A stretch of 64,000 nt of DNA from Bremia lactucae. Taxonomy: Eukaryota; Oomycota; Peronosporomycetes; Peronosporales; Peronosporaceae. The notes beneath the pieces were generated by a model. It ran no database searches. It was given only the letters and a program-made list of their open reading frames with translations, and was not told the DNA's origin. Both the position numbers and the translations under genes were made by a program. Location: contig NC_090621.1 of assembly GCF_004359215.1 (NCBI RefSeq), positions 1,645,045 to 1,709,044 of the forward strand. Reading direction: 5' to 3'. Below are positions 12,320 to 23,319 of the stretch, piece by piece. Every line of letters begins with the position of its first letter. Positions within the stretch are counted from its first letter, which is position 1.

Positions 12320-14566
12320 GCAATATGAACCCTTCCTAATCGATCTGATTTAGGATCACCTTGCGGCATCTATGCCAACTCGGTTCATCTCTGTACCTGA
12401 TTGAGAGCCTAAGGCTCACCCTCTAGCTGTCATTGTAAAGATATATGAGGGAAAGAGGGAGATAACCTCCCTTTTCGATAAAGCAGATGGAGATGTCGAT
12501 TAACGCCGCCTTATTCTTAGCAGAACGGCAAAAGGGGGTTACGGCGATATCCAAACTCGGAGGTCGAGCCATGAAGTGGGCACTATCATGCAGCACGTCC
12601 AAGAACGACGCTTATTCCTCATGAATTTAATTGAAACAAAAATGACCAGCATGTTTGCACCACCTGATCAGGCTTTTCGCATGCGATCACGGCTCATAGC
12701 GACTCGACAGGGGAATTAAACCCTTTGTCAGGAGTTGAGAGCCCTCATTGCATCTATGCATTAGGACCCGGTGCAAGAAGCAAATGTCGTTACAATCTTT
12801 ATGAGGGGTCTCAATGAGGGCGCTGTCCGGACGGAATTATTCCGATCTCATCCTGATACTTTCGAAGAGGCAGTCGCCATAGCGCTAGGTGCTGAGCTCG
12901 ACTTTTAGTCTGCTCGTCTCAGCACGCCTGTTTACCGAACAAGATCTTCGAGTGCATTAGTACCGTCTGATAGACCGAAACTCATGGATCTAAGCCTTGT
13001 TGAGAAAGGAGAAGAGGCTCTTTAAGCTGTGAAACAGCATAAGGCCATCAGTAGATGTTATATGTGCGGAAGCACGAAACATTTACGTCCGGCCAACCCC
13101 CTACGCAATACGCGTAAAGCTCGAAAGAGCACCAATTCCGACAGATACCAGAAATCTGAATCGGTGCGGGAAACGTCGATACTAAGTGAGTTCAGGGCGT
13201 CCTACTGGGGAAGCCTTAGGCTCTATTTTACCTCTAGGAGGTGAGGGTAAACAGAACGTAGCCCTTTTAGCTCGCTGCGTAATGACACGGGGCGAGAATA
13301 CAAGACTGACTTGCTAGTCGCTCAAGTCACTGTCAAGGGCTTTGATAAGCCGTGGTCAATTTTAATCGACTCAGGAGCGTCTTGCAGTTATGCTCGACGC
13401 CTATCCCTTGAAAGAAGTCAAGAATACGCTGAGGCACTTAAAGCGCATGAAAGTGATACAATCACTGTTCGCTTAGCGACTAGGACCCGTGTCACTGTTC
13501 CCAAAGCTCCATTGAACTTAGGTATAAAGTTTCTGGACTTTGACAGTGCGGAACGCTGGTCTTGGTATGGCCTGATTAAAACATCATGAGCCGACACTCG
13601 TTATAATAACGATTCACTAAATGCTGAAAGCGTTGTTGGTCTAAGGCCGAATCATCAAGGGTGCAATATCCCTGAGATACGTGAAGTGGCACGTCTAAGT
13701 CCACCGCGCATGGTCGGCCGAGGTGGCATCATACTGAGTGTCAGTAGTGACACTGTTGGCAGTTCGCCAGGACCTCAAGGGTTCAATAACCCTGAGATAC
13801 GTGGAGTGACACGTCTAAGTCCACCGAGTGTGGTCGGCGAGGTGGCACCATACTGAGTGTCAATAGTGACACTATTGGCGATTCGCCAAGGCATTTTGGG
13901 CCAAACTTTGCTAATGCACGTGAAGCGACGCGTAAACGTTCGCTGGATAAGGAAATTGAGTTACCTAACACCTTGTTGGATGTCAAATTAGACACCATGT
14001 CTTGTATAGAACCAATACAGGCTGGAAAATCCGGGGACGTGAATGTCCCGGCCTCTAAGAGGCGTATTGTCTCCACTCCAAGACAGGATGGACACGAAGC
14101 GTGTATACCCTCACAAAGTGATACGAGTGAGCAAGTACATACGCTTGTAAATGGTGTAACCGGTAGCATTGAGGGGAAAGTTAGCTTTGCGGCAATCCCT
14201 TCGACATGCTCTTTTAGAGCTAGACGATATGTCTATTGATGAGTGCGGTCGAGCCTTAAAGGCTGGTGGCTTATCTGAAATGGTGGTCATTCGACCTATG
14301 GTTGGGTAAAACTCATCGTCACTTCTAGACGAAGCTGTCCTGGGTGACACAAAAGCTGCACTTAGAGCGCGAAATGGGTCATCGATCCTTAAAATTCTTA
14401 CAGATCCCTTCTATTCCTTCATTAAGGAATTCCAAGATGTGGTATGTAGTAACTTTCCATCTGTTTTACCTCCGGATAGAGATGTTCGTCATGAAATTGA
14501 CTTAGTTCCGGGAACCAAATACTGTGTCACAAGACAATGGCCTTTACCAAAGGAGCAGTGTGACGT
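12320..14566 (+). pseudogene. Inverted block: family B gag, protease and RT N-terminus
   Basis: Plus strand, opposite to the rest of element B. Gag is degenerate (12600-13250) with a damaged zinc knuckle (CYMCGSTKHLRP). The protease (13311-13589) keeps ILIDSGASCSYARR. The RT N-terminus (14439-14566) reads DVRHEIDLVPGTKYCVTRQW and stops at KEQCDV. In this family the next motif is IDxFF, which is found at 12319 reading the other way. A local direct repeat (about 13655-13730 and 13765-13850) lies between protease and RT. Confidence 0.8.
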
Positions 14567-14736
14567 CGACCTCTGGTCCCTGGGATGTAATACACTACAT
14601 ATTCAAGCCCTAACAAAGATTTGAGCTTGTCATACGCTGCGCGTTGCGCCTTTGAAAGTTCTCGATACTCTTTCATTTCAGTGAAGGCTTTAACTTATAA
14701 GGACTTAGGCGTAGAGTGACTACGAGTGCTACCAGA

Positions 14737-15350
14737 TGTAGCGGAGCCACCTCGCTATCAAAGTCGAAAGAAGACTTTGAGACTCATAGAGTCTCTTAGT
14801 TCTATAAAAATAATTGGTTTAACAACTCATCGAATATATCAGTAATTAATAAATTAATTGCTGTTATTTCTCACTAAATATTATCTAGTAAATAAACTTA
14901 AATTTAAATCATTCGCAAATTTATAAATTTGTATTATTATAATAAGTAACGTGGTTTATTTTTTTAATTGTAATAAATAAATTAGTGAGTCGTCCAAGCT
15001 ATTAAAGCTTAATGAATCCTAGTTCAAGGAATCCAAGGGCTCGTAGAACCAAGTGGCAGCAAGTGCTTGAGAATATGTACTTTAGAAAAGCTTCCATCTC
15101 TCATTGATCAATGTACAAGCCTTAGAAAGCCACTAGACGCTGTAATATCAAAAAGGGGAACTGAAAATTATTTAAAACCTTACCTAGCTAATTTGGACCA
15201 CCAGATTTATATCTGGCGGCGACCACATTTTGTAACCCATAATAAATGAGAGTTTAGTAATTAACTATTTTAAATAGATATAAGGGAATTTTACCCATAA
15301 AGTAAATGCACCACAACACCGGTGTTCCAACCAGTGTGTGCTCAATTACA
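14737..15350 (-). repeat. 5' LTR, family B
   Basis: On the minus strand it begins TGTAATTGAGCACACAC and ends GCTCCGCTACA, followed by TCTGGTAGCACTCG (PBS-like) and a gag start (MKEYRELSKAQRAAYDKL, about 14680-14620). It matches the 3' LTR at 7916-8567 and the fragment at 54395-54600. It lies ~250 bp upstream of the DDE gene, pointing away from it. Confidence 0.85.
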
Positions 15351-15596
15351 TAAAACCTGTCGAATAGGGCAAAGAACTGCGTTTTGCGTAAAGCGTAAAT
15401 TTGCGTTACTTGAAAGCGTAAAGCGAAGCGAGACAAAGGAACCTTGTGAAATTGCAGGGGTCTCAAATATTACCTCGGCTTTTTAAATCCGACCCTTCGT
15501 AAGTACCTCTCAAGATTTATTATTTCATCTCAGAAGTGTACCATTTAAAACGGTACCTTCCTTCTCTCGTTCGAAACGCCCCCCCCCTCATTAATC

Positions 15597-17135
15597 ATGG
15601 CGACTATCTCGACCGTCGCCGAGAAAGTCAAACGTCCGCGAACAACATTCACCAATGCACAGCGTCTTGAAATTTGCAATTACAAAGCAGCCCATCCAAC
15701 TATCACACAAGGTCAATTAGCCTCCTGGGCGCAAGAATCGCTTCATCTTCCACGAAAACCCTCGCAAGCCATGATTTCTAAAGTTCTAAAACGAAAACTC
15801 GACCTCGAAACTATGACAACTGAGGAGTTAATTTGCAAGTCCCGTCGAACCGTGCGATTTCCCCATTTGGACGCCGCACTTGCGCGTTGGGTCGCGTATT
15901 GCGAAGAAACGGGCATTGTCGTCACGGGTGAATCCATTCGTGCCAAAGCCGCACGATTTGCCGAGATTCTTGCCATTGAAACCCCTTTAACCTTTTCAAA
16001 TGGATGGCTCTATAAATTCAATGAACGGCATGGATTTGGTCCTCAAAAACATCGTCAAGCACCCAAACTTTCGATCGAACAAGCTGTAAATGATCTCCAT
16101 CATCGAGTACAAAAGTACGAACCACGAAATGTGTTTAGTATGGACGAAACGGGCTTATTCTATACATTTGTACCCGATTCGACCTTAAAACGATGCACAC
16201 AACGGTTTAGTCTTGTCTTAAGTTGCAATGCAGATGGGTCGGAAAAAGTGCCACTTTTTATTACTGGCCAAACTGAAAAACCTCACGATTTCCCGTCAAC
16301 GTTCGCCACAAAATTGCAGTACGTGCAAACGTCCAATACATTGTTCACGCGGGAATTGTTTCAAAAATGGTTATTGCAATTAAATGCGTCGTTTCGAGCA
16401 CAAGATCGTCATTGTATATTATTGCTCGATACGGCGGCCATTCATTACCATGTCCAAACACTGGCATGTACGCATATTGAATTGGTCTTGTTTCCACCTG
16501 GGACACCTTGTCATTTGCAACCACTTTCTGCGGGAATTGTCACGGCATTTAAACGACGATATCGACGACGTCAGCTTCAAGTGGCCTTGGATCAAGTGGA
16601 TGCAAATCGAATGAATGGACTTGTTGAACGAAAGAATGTGAGTGTAAACGAAGCGCTTTTATGGTGTCTCGATGCATGGGACGCAGTGCCATCGTGGTTT
16701 ATTACATCGTGTTGGTACGACACGGGATTGATTGTGGCTGACAATAGGGAGTTTGGTTCGACGTCACGGGAGATGGAAGACCGTCTTTCCGACGAAATTG
16801 CTGTCATGTTGTCGTGGTTGCCAACCCGGCATGCAATAAGTGTGGATGAATTGTTGCATTTGCCGGAAGAAACTGTGAGTATGGAAGAACCAACGGATCA
16901 GGATTTTTGTGTCCCGATGGAAGTGGCAAATTCTGTCATTTCGGTACGAAAACTTCCCATGGTGGATTCAAGTAGTGTGTTATGTGAAGACGAGTTGAAA
17001 GAACGTTTAAAATGGATTGCCAAGTTGCTGATTTATGCGGATGAAAAAGGAGTGGCACCCGAATCGGTGAGTGGCATGCGTTTGCTTCAGCGCGATTTTC
17101 GAGATCAATTGAAGAAATGGGAGAAAAGGGTGTAG
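15597..17135 (+). CDS. pogo/Tigger-type DDE transposase-derived protein (possibly domesticated)
   Basis: Intact 512-codon ORF from an ATG at 15597. The N-terminal half has a psq/CENP-B-type helix-turn-helix (about residues 20-65) and an HTH_CENPB-like second DNA-binding region (about 85-160, ending FSNGWLYKFNERHGFGPQKH). A DDE_1-type domain spans about 170-330. Asp183 (SMDETGLFYTF) and Asp278 (LLLDTAAIH) are in place. The third position, normally Asp in QPLDxG, is Ser311 in HLQPLSAGIVTAFKRRY. A C-terminal ~180-residue extension follows. No frameshift or stop is present, unlike every retroelement around it. I did not identify flanking TIRs. It is either a recent inactive copy or a host gene like JRK or CENP-B. 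Transposase origin is confident; the status is inferred. Confidence 0.85.
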   Translation: MATISTVAEKVKRPRTTFTNAQRLEICNYKAAHPTITQGQLASWAQESLHLPRKPSQAMISKVLKRKLDLETMTTEELICKSRRTVRFPHLDAALARWVAYCEETGIVVTGESIRAKAARFAEILAIETPLTFSNGWLYKFNERHGFGPQKHRQAPKLSIEQAVNDLHHRVQKYEPRNVFSMDETGLFYTFVPDSTLKRCTQRFSLVLSCNADGSEKVPLFITGQTEKPHDFPSTFATKLQYVQTSNTLFTRELFQKWLLQLNASFRAQDRHCILLLDTAAIHYHVQTLACTHIELVLFPPGTPCHLQPLSAGIVTAFKRRYRRRQLQVALDQVDANRMNGLVERKNVSVNEALLWCLDAWDAVPSWFITSCWYDTGLIVADNREFGSTSREMEDRLSDEIAVMLSWLPTRHAISVDELLHLPEETVSMEEPTDQDFCVPMEVANSVISVRKLPMVDSSSVLCEDELKERLKWIAKLLIYADEKGVAPESVSGMRLLQRDFRDQLKKWEKRV

Positions 17136-17338
17136 ATTGGAGAGGGGGGGTGGTTTGGAAATACTTGAATGGGGAGTGATAGCGGTGATTGATAGATGGA
17201 GGAAGGGTGCGTGTTGAGTGAGTTTTTTTTTTTTTTGGGAAGAACTATAGTGGAGGGTGTTGTAGTATTGCAATATAACAAGTAGGACATGGATTATTTG
17301 AATACAATAACAATACGTTGTATTTATCGGATTTATTT

Positions 17339-19048
17339 TTAAACGTGCTGATTACGGAGGAAGAGGAGTTCATGATATAAAAGTTGAGCAAGGCACACGC
17401 ACGATAAGAGGGTGCCGACTTCTAAGAGCACGAATACAGGACCCCAGGAACATACTTGTACACAATGAGGACTTTTAAAATCGCAGCCCTTTGGTACGTA
17501 CTGGCAATTGGCCAAGTAGCCGACTAAATATTGGATTAACGCGGCACCCACGCTTCCGGTTCCATCAATAATTCCTGTCACAGTAGCAAGAGCTTCTGCA
17601 TTTCCTTGAATACTCTCGTGAGTGCCTAGATCAGCTGAAATAGCCGTGCTTATTAAATTGGCTGGCCCACCTAGCATAAATCCCGATAGTAGCAATAATA
17701 TTGCCGTCATATTGTATGAGGCGCCGTCCATTGAGTACAATGCAATACTGCAGTGCAAAACCACGTTAGTCAAGCAGCCATAAGAAAATTAAAACGAATA
17801 CAATAGTTTTACCACGAAAGAAGCAGCATCGTCACGACAACAGGAGATCGCACACCCATGCGATCAGACGCAATCCCACCAATAAATCCACCGACAATTT
17901 GACCTGCGTCGTAGAGCATCTACAATATATGGCAATCCATCAATTTATTTTTAAATACAACGTGTTAAAAAAAAAGGGTTGAAAAACGTACCGAAAAAGA
18001 ACCGGCGTGGGAATTGTCCAAATGGAGCGAGACCGTTAAATAAAATGGCAACCAAAAAAAGAGTGCGTAATTTACGGATTTTAGACACGCATAGGCCATA
18101 GCATACGGAAACACCTGTATACAAGTATACACATTGGCATAGGACACCTTTCAAGAGGCAAAAAAAGGGGTTATACACAATACCCCTGGAATGGCCCAGG
18201 CATGAAAAAACCCAATGCCTTTTGCATTTTCATCTTTTTTAGTGTTCGCGTTGCGATTGAAGTCATCTTGATGAATGGCTACATCTGGTTGAGCTTTCTC
18301 AATTGTTTGGTGGCGATACGATACATCTCGTGGATCCGGGTACAAAAAGACGTAAATGAGCAAGCCATGGAACGCTACGAGGGTACCAGCTAGAATCAGC
18401 GCAATTTTCCATGCAATAGTCTTGTCAAAATATGCAAATAATACTGCCACAAGAGCAGTGCCAACAATGTTGCCAAGACAGGCATTTCCACTCCAAATGC
18501 CAAGGACAGCGCCCCGTTCTGATTGGTCAAACCATTTGCCCATAACGGCAACATTTGCTGGCCAGCCACTTGATTGCACAAGGCCATTAAGTCCCCATAG
18601 CACTGCATAGAAGCTAAATGCGTGAATATTTATAAATGCTCCGATTCCAAAGAGCAAGACAAGCGCTGCTGTGGCCCACATGCCACCTGCAATCATGTGC
18701 CGTAAGTTGTAATTATCCCCTAGCATGCCACTATATAAAAAACACTTTTAGCACAAAAAAAGGATTCATTTGTTGCATATGAAGTAGAATGATTGTCAAC
18801 CTAATGTAGAGTCCGAGAGCATAAAACCCCATAAAAAGAGTATCCATGAGTCCATACATTTCCACTTGTTGGTCCCGGGAGTAAATGTCCGAGTGTATCC
18901 ATTGTTCGTCGCCCATTTCGCCTTTAATGGCCGAAAAGCTCTTGCGACTTGCGTGGATCAGAACGTAGCTATAGAATGTTAATAGAAAAACGCCACGCTT
19001 GTTGGCCGCGACCTCCTTCCATCCGCGTGATACCGCTGAAGCTTCCAT
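17339..19048 (-). CDS. SLC37-family sugar-phosphate/glycerol-3-phosphate exchanger (MFS)
   Basis: Five exons on the minus strand: 19048-18801, 18730-18184, 18114-17992, 17919-17813, 17747-17339. They give a 477-aa protein with introns of 70, 69, 72 and 65 bp, all GT-AG, with phases that agree. The N-terminal RGVFLLTFYSYVLIHASRKS, the SGMLGD loop after the second helix, LNGLVQSSGWPANVAVMGKW and KSVNYALFFWLPFYL are hallmarks of the SLC37/GlpT branch, which exchanges organic phosphates for phosphate across ER or organelle membranes. About 12 hydrophobic segments are expected. It ends convergently with the DDE gene and diverges from the gene at 19499. Which substrate it carries cannot be told. 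Confidence 0.9.
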
Positions 19049-19498
19049 GTTCGTTGTTGGACGAAAGTGACAAAAACTTATGGCTTTTATAATATTTTGT
19101 CGCGAGAAAATATTTACTTGAAAATGCAGGAATGTAAAATCCAAATGAACTTTATAACAGATTAAAGAATTCTCCACCTAAGAATCAAGCTCGTACAATT
19201 CAAAAAATCCTTATATAGTGTGGCAACCACAGTCTTAATAATGTGAAGTTTAGTCCTACCACTACTAACTTTAGCCTTTTGTATATATGTTATCTAAGGT
19301 TATCATTGATTGGATTACAGTCGGCTCAAAGTCAGCAATTATAGAACAATTACGTTGGACGTCAATCGTATAAGTTAACGAGGATTATACGTTTCTTAAG
19401 GGATCAATTACCAGAGGGAGGACTGAATGGAAGCCATTCCACTAAACTAGGAAAGTTGCAAATGGCAACCCTCTAGCACAAAACCGATCTCGTCGCGA
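19049..19498. promoter_or_regulatory. Divergent intergenic promoter region
   Basis: A 450-bp spacer between the SLC37-type gene (starting leftwards at 19048) and the 501-aa gene (starting rightwards at 19499). It must hold both promoters. I could not recognise a clear oomycete initiator. No ORF is supported. Confidence 0.45.
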
Positions 19499-21004
19499 AT
19501 GGGATCAAAGCACTCTCGCTTGTCGCACTCGTCGCAAGGCGACAGACGTGCGTCCGTTGACAGTCAAAAGGCAGTGGTTGATGCAATCTCGGCCGAAGCG
19601 CGGGCCGAATTCACGGTGGGCGACATCAATCGTCCCGAAAACACACGCCGCGCTCAAAGTCTCTATTGCAACGACAGGGACCGGTTTTGCAAATACCGCA
19701 ATTACTTTAAAAACCATCACATGTCACTAGCTCGAGAAGTAGGGCGTGAAACCCGTAAAAGCAAAATGGAGTTGCTTCAATGGGTTCAAACCGTCGTGGG
19801 TCCACTCGAAAATGGTGAGAACTTTACTAAAGATGAGATTCTCGAGGTTGCCATGGTCTCTGCCGCCCTAAGCGAATACGGCGAGTCGGTATTGGCTAAA
19901 ATGTATGATCGAGGTGAGCTCGATGCGTTACCAAATGTGCCACTTCATACCCATAATTTGCGCATGCCTGGGAAGCAACAGGCCTGTCGTAATGGGTCCG
20001 ATGCACTTAATAAAGATAAGCTCGAAGCAGCCCATTATATTGGATTAGAAGTAATGCTACGACTTAACGAGCGATTGCCAGTCGAGCACCGAATGGGCGA
20101 AGAGTTGCGAGTGATTCTGAATCACCCAAGCAATTTGCGCCTTATGCTGGCCTCGAGTAACCAAATTTTGCACAAAAAAGTCGACGCGTTACTAATTCGT
20201 GCGAACGGTCCTATTTCTGAAAACAAAACGCAGGTAGGGACCAAAAGTTCCAGTCGAGAGTATGCGCGATTGGTCCAAATTGCCAAACACGCCCAAGACT
20301 TGGCGTTTCAAGAGGCCATGATTGCAGCCAATGGCCACTATTTGTACCAAAGCTTACGCAATCAATTCCAACGTCTTGAAGTCAGTGGCCGAATCAAACT
20401 CTGGGAGATTGAAAAAGACAAGCCGGAGCTTCGACAAATACCTCGGTCCAGGTACCGCTCACCGTCCCCCGTACCACGGAATTTGAGACTTCCGGGGTCT
20501 CCTGAAAAGAAGCCGGAGCCAAAACCTCGAATGGTGCACGAAACGACGACCTTAAGTCCATTGCTTGAAAAAGAACATCGAAATCCCTTCTCTCGCTTTG
20601 CTGCAAAGATCTTTCGCTCGCGACATCAAAAAAAGAATCTGGCTATACCTCGGTCCAGTGCCACTCCAGCGCCCAAGTTGCACGATCGAACAGTGTCGAT
20701 CAAGCGACGAGGTGGAAAAGGTGCGAATGTTGCCATTGTTGCCAAGGCAAAGGCAAAATCCCACAAAGCCAACAATGGTGGAAAACCACACAGAAATAAG
20801 GATGAAAAAGGAAAAAGGGTTTCTCGCCCAGTAGCAAATGAAACAACAACTTTGAGTCACGACTCGAATTCTGACGATCACGACAGCGACTACGTTGATG
20901 ACGTTTCGGATGATGGCAAAACAAATGAACGCACGCTTTGTATTGGTCCGCGCGGAGGCAAGTATTATCTCAATGCAGCAGGCAAGAAAGTATACGTCAA
21001 ATAA
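19499..21004 (+). CDS. Putatively N-myristoylated protein with PBCV-basic-adaptor-like C-terminus
   Basis: Single-exon ORF of 501 residues. It begins MGSKHSRLS, fitting the MGxxxS/T N-myristoylation signal, so membrane association is likely. Residues ~30-300 are mainly helical and match no family I know. The stretch ~315-450 is rich in Pro, Ser, Arg and Lys, with two ETTTLS repeats (following IPRSRYRSPSPVPRN and KRVSRPVAN). An Asp/Ser acidic run (about 455-475) follows. The last 19 residues are GPRGGKYYLNAAGKKVYVK, resembling the small basic adaptor motif described from chlorella virus PBCV-1 proteins. Function is unknown. The ORF is intact and its codon pattern looks coding throughout. An alternative is a scaffold or regulatory protein of virus-derived ancestry. 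Confidence 0.8.
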   Translation: MGSKHSRLSHSSQGDRRASVDSQKAVVDAISAEARAEFTVGDINRPENTRRAQSLYCNDRDRFCKYRNYFKNHHMSLAREVGRETRKSKMELLQWVQTVVGPLENGENFTKDEILEVAMVSAALSEYGESVLAKMYDRGELDALPNVPLHTHNLRMPGKQQACRNGSDALNKDKLEAAHYIGLEVMLRLNERLPVEHRMGEELRVILNHPSNLRLMLASSNQILHKKVDALLIRANGPISENKTQVGTKSSSREYARLVQIAKHAQDLAFQEAMIAANGHYLYQSLRNQFQRLEVSGRIKLWEIEKDKPELRQIPRSRYRSPSPVPRNLRLPGSPEKKPEPKPRMVHETTTLSPLLEKEHRNPFSRFAAKIFRSRHQKKNLAIPRSSATPAPKLHDRTVSIKRRGGKGANVAIVAKAKAKSHKANNGGKPHRNKDEKGKRVSRPVANETTTLSHDSNSDDHDSDYVDDVSDDGKTNERTLCIGPRGGKYYLNAAGKKVYVK

Positions 21005-21665
21005 GAGGTTTTGGAATTCAATAAAATTAAGGCTTTTTCATGTTTTGCAAATCTATGCCATATTTTTTAAAATGGCATTTCGTGCATTTATTGCCATTGC
21101 ACGAAACTCTTCACAAATTGACTTCACTTGTGACTTTAAAGACGCTCTGGTCTCAAGCGCCGTGCTGTCGACTTCTCGTCTTTAAGCTACGCATCTCGTC
21201 CACGCGCTCGGTGGTTATCGCCTAAACGACAATGGCGTGCTTCTGCGAAAACTGTTGCAGATCGTCGCCAAAAGGGTACTTTTATGGGATTCACTACTGA
21301 TAAAATAGAACTCAATTTTTAAGTTATAAAGCACGGCAAGAGCCGGTCTTAAAGACATATAATATCAGGGATAAGCGCTGCAAGGCCAAGGAATTAAGTT
21401 AGTATCTGAATGTATGCACAAGTGTCTCCTTGAAGATACATATGAGCTTCTTAATTGTCCTACTGTCATGTTTACTGTATACTGACTGCTGAGAAGTCTT
21501 AATGCTAAGCTGAAGCAGATCGTATTTATGCGAGGAAAAAGTGCATATTTAAAAGGACACGGACTTTAAAGAGTATTGACAATAATTTGGTCCGGGACTA
21601 TTACTTAAAAGTTACTTTGCAATGTATAATTATTCATCCAATCAGCAGCGCTTCAGAAGTGCAAG
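21005..21665. other. Intergenic, no gene recognised
   Basis: Contains the 3' end of the upstream gene (AATAAAATT at 21020-21028 could serve polyadenylation) and AT-rich sequence with only short ORFs. Confidence 0.4.
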
Positions 21666-22172
21666 CTACACCTCATGCAAAACCGGTAGCGTATGTAAAC
21701 GACGGTATTGTCGCAACTTTTCCGACTCCCACATTCCTCGCGTAAATGGCACTCGTTGGCCACCGACAAATTGTTTGCTGCCACGTTGCTCGGCAATTGC
21801 CTTGGGAATGGTCACAGGTGGAACAATCATGCGCTTCATGACAAAACGGTGGAAACGTTTTCTAAACCTCGAATTGCCGCGATGCAGCTGAGCTTTAAGC
21901 ATCATTACCTCTGTGATGCAGCAGTCGTAGACCGGCCGAGCTGGCTTATGTGGCTGGTCGTACCGACAGTGTCCCAATTGTGGCTTCTGCTGACTCACGT
22001 GATACAATTCGTCACTGCGCGTCTCGCGGTGGGGTGATGAGGCACTATGAACACGCTTTGGAGTCGCTGACTTGTGCCGATGGCACCGGGAGCGGATGCG
22101 AGCAAGAACTTTGTGCTTCGGCACTTCAGCATCCATTATGACTTTACGACATTGGGTCGGGGCAATCGCCAT
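21666..22172 (-). CDS. Hypothetical basic 168-aa protein
   Basis: Longest ORF of this stretch, with an ATG at 22172 and a stop at 21666. The product is strongly basic, with many His and Arg residues, and a C-terminal half reading RKRFHRFVMKRMIVPPVTIP. No family is recognised. The 5' leader is a 9-bp tandem repeat (22171-22220). The opposite strand also has overlapping ORFs (for example 22074-22403 with CGNCGTCGNCGTCGNC), so strand and reality are uncertain. Confidence 0.3.
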   Translation of the reverse strand: MAIAPTQCRKVIMDAEVPKHKVLARIRSRCHRHKSATPKRVHSASSPHRETRSDELYHVSQQKPQLGHCRYDQPHKPARPVYDCCITEVMMLKAQLHRGNSRFRKRFHRFVMKRMIVPPVTIPKAIAEQRGSKQFVGGQRVPFTRGMWESEKLRQYRRLHTLPVLHEV

Positions 22173-22220
22173 TGTGGCAATTGTGGCACTTGTGGCAATT
22201 GTGGCACGTGTGGCAATTGT
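22171..22220 (+). repeat. Short tandem repeat, ~9-bp unit
   Basis: About five imperfect copies of TTGTGGCAA/C. On the plus strand one frame reads as CGNC/CGTC repeats. On the minus strand the repeat lies just before the ATG at 22172. Confidence 0.7.
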
Positions 22221-22403
22221 TGTTTTGATTGCGGATTGTGCAATAGAGCGCCAAAGACAAAGTGTCTCCCTTTCGAGCTCAATTGTGAAGTATCACTGAC
22301 TTTTTATAACGCGCGACAGCTTTTTAGTAATGCTAGCAATGGAGTGATCAGATTTCGGGAACTGATGGGGGATTGTTCATTTAATAAAAGGAAGGGGATG
22401 TAG

Positions 22404-23319
22404 GGAACTTGTTAATAAAAAAAAGAAAATGACGACAGGTTTGTAGGACTTAACTGCAACAAGACATCTAAGAGATCGCCAGGTGTGGTCCATATGATAA
22501 AATGGTCTTTTTTCAATTCGTAAAACTTGTTTATAAAGGTACGCTCGAGCAAGAGGCGGAAGGGCTTGCACAATATATTCAGATTTTATCATCTCTGAAG
22601 GTGTGACCGCAATTTGTTATGAAATGCAACACGATAGAACGCAAATGACAATCCTGCAGCCGAGATCGACCTCTTATCAGTCAGCTGCCAATCTCGGAAT
22701 CACTTCCTGACCAATTGTAGTGCAGCTTTTATAAACCCAGACTCCAGACTCGTTGTGATGACGGCAAAAAACATTCGGTTTCTCATACGAATGTTTCTGC
22801 CTTGATTGCAGACACCGAGTACACTTTTTAAAAAAAGAATTTACAAAACGCATAAAGGCCCAGCTTGCTTACTCACGAGTTAATAACAAGCAAGCGGCAG
22901 CATACAAGAGAGACGCTTCCATGACCGTGTGACCCTCAACGCAATTGTCTCAAATAAAGCAAATCGTGTCCAGTGTGTCGACGAAATAGTTAGGGCTCCA
23001 ATCTTTACGGTACCGCACTTGTTCTGGCTTTTTGCAAAAACTCAGCCGCCATTACAACGTCTTGGTAGCTAGTATTAAATTTAGCAAGATAAATTCTGAA
23101 AATAGTTGTCACACTGAAACGTATCTTACAAGAAACAAACGCAAAGCATGTGGCTTCAAGGATAGACTTATGGCTTCAAGCAGAACAGACGCGATTTCTT
23201 GCCACTTTCAAAGGCATAATAGAGGTCGAGACACAAAACCTACATGTAGAAAGACAATAAAAATTAAGTTGCTTTATCTTCATTTGGTAATGGTGTACGG
23301 AGACTGTATGACGTGCTAA
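22404..23319. other. No gene recognised
   Basis: Mixed-composition DNA with short ORFs only and no family signature. It separates gene island 1 from repeat block 2. Confidence 0.4.

Larger units (their letters stand above)
8147..15350 (-). mobile_element. Family B Ty3/Gypsy LTR retrotransposon with two internal inversions
   Basis: Read on the minus strand: 5' LTR (15350-14737), PBS TGGTAGCACTCG, start of gag, an inverted block holding gag-pro-RT N-terminus (12320-14566), the rest of RT, RNase H, integrase (12319-9867), an antisense ORF (8800-9862), PPT AGGGGAGGG (8568-8576) and 3' LTR (8567-7916). The 3' LTR carries a second inversion. Allowing for it, the flanks are TTTTA at 8148-8152 and its complement TAAAA at 15351-15355, a 5-bp target duplication. 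Stops and frameshifts make the element non-autonomous now. Confidence 0.85.

Noticed and set aside
12320..14566. Plus-strand gag-pro-RT as a separate nested retrotransposon
   Set aside because: It has no LTRs of its own, it stops inside RT exactly where the minus-strand RT resumes, and it fills the missing part of family B, so an inversion explains it better.
18115..18183. A 36-bp intron (18183-18148) in the SLC37-type gene
   Set aside because: It keeps frame, but inserts 11 residues foreign to the family. The 69-bp alternative matches neighbouring intron sizes and gives the expected join IPGVFPYAMAYACLK.
22171..22220. Short regular repeats as a CRISPR array
   Set aside because: The unit is about 9 bp with no spacers. 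It is a simple tandem repeat in a eukaryotic genome.
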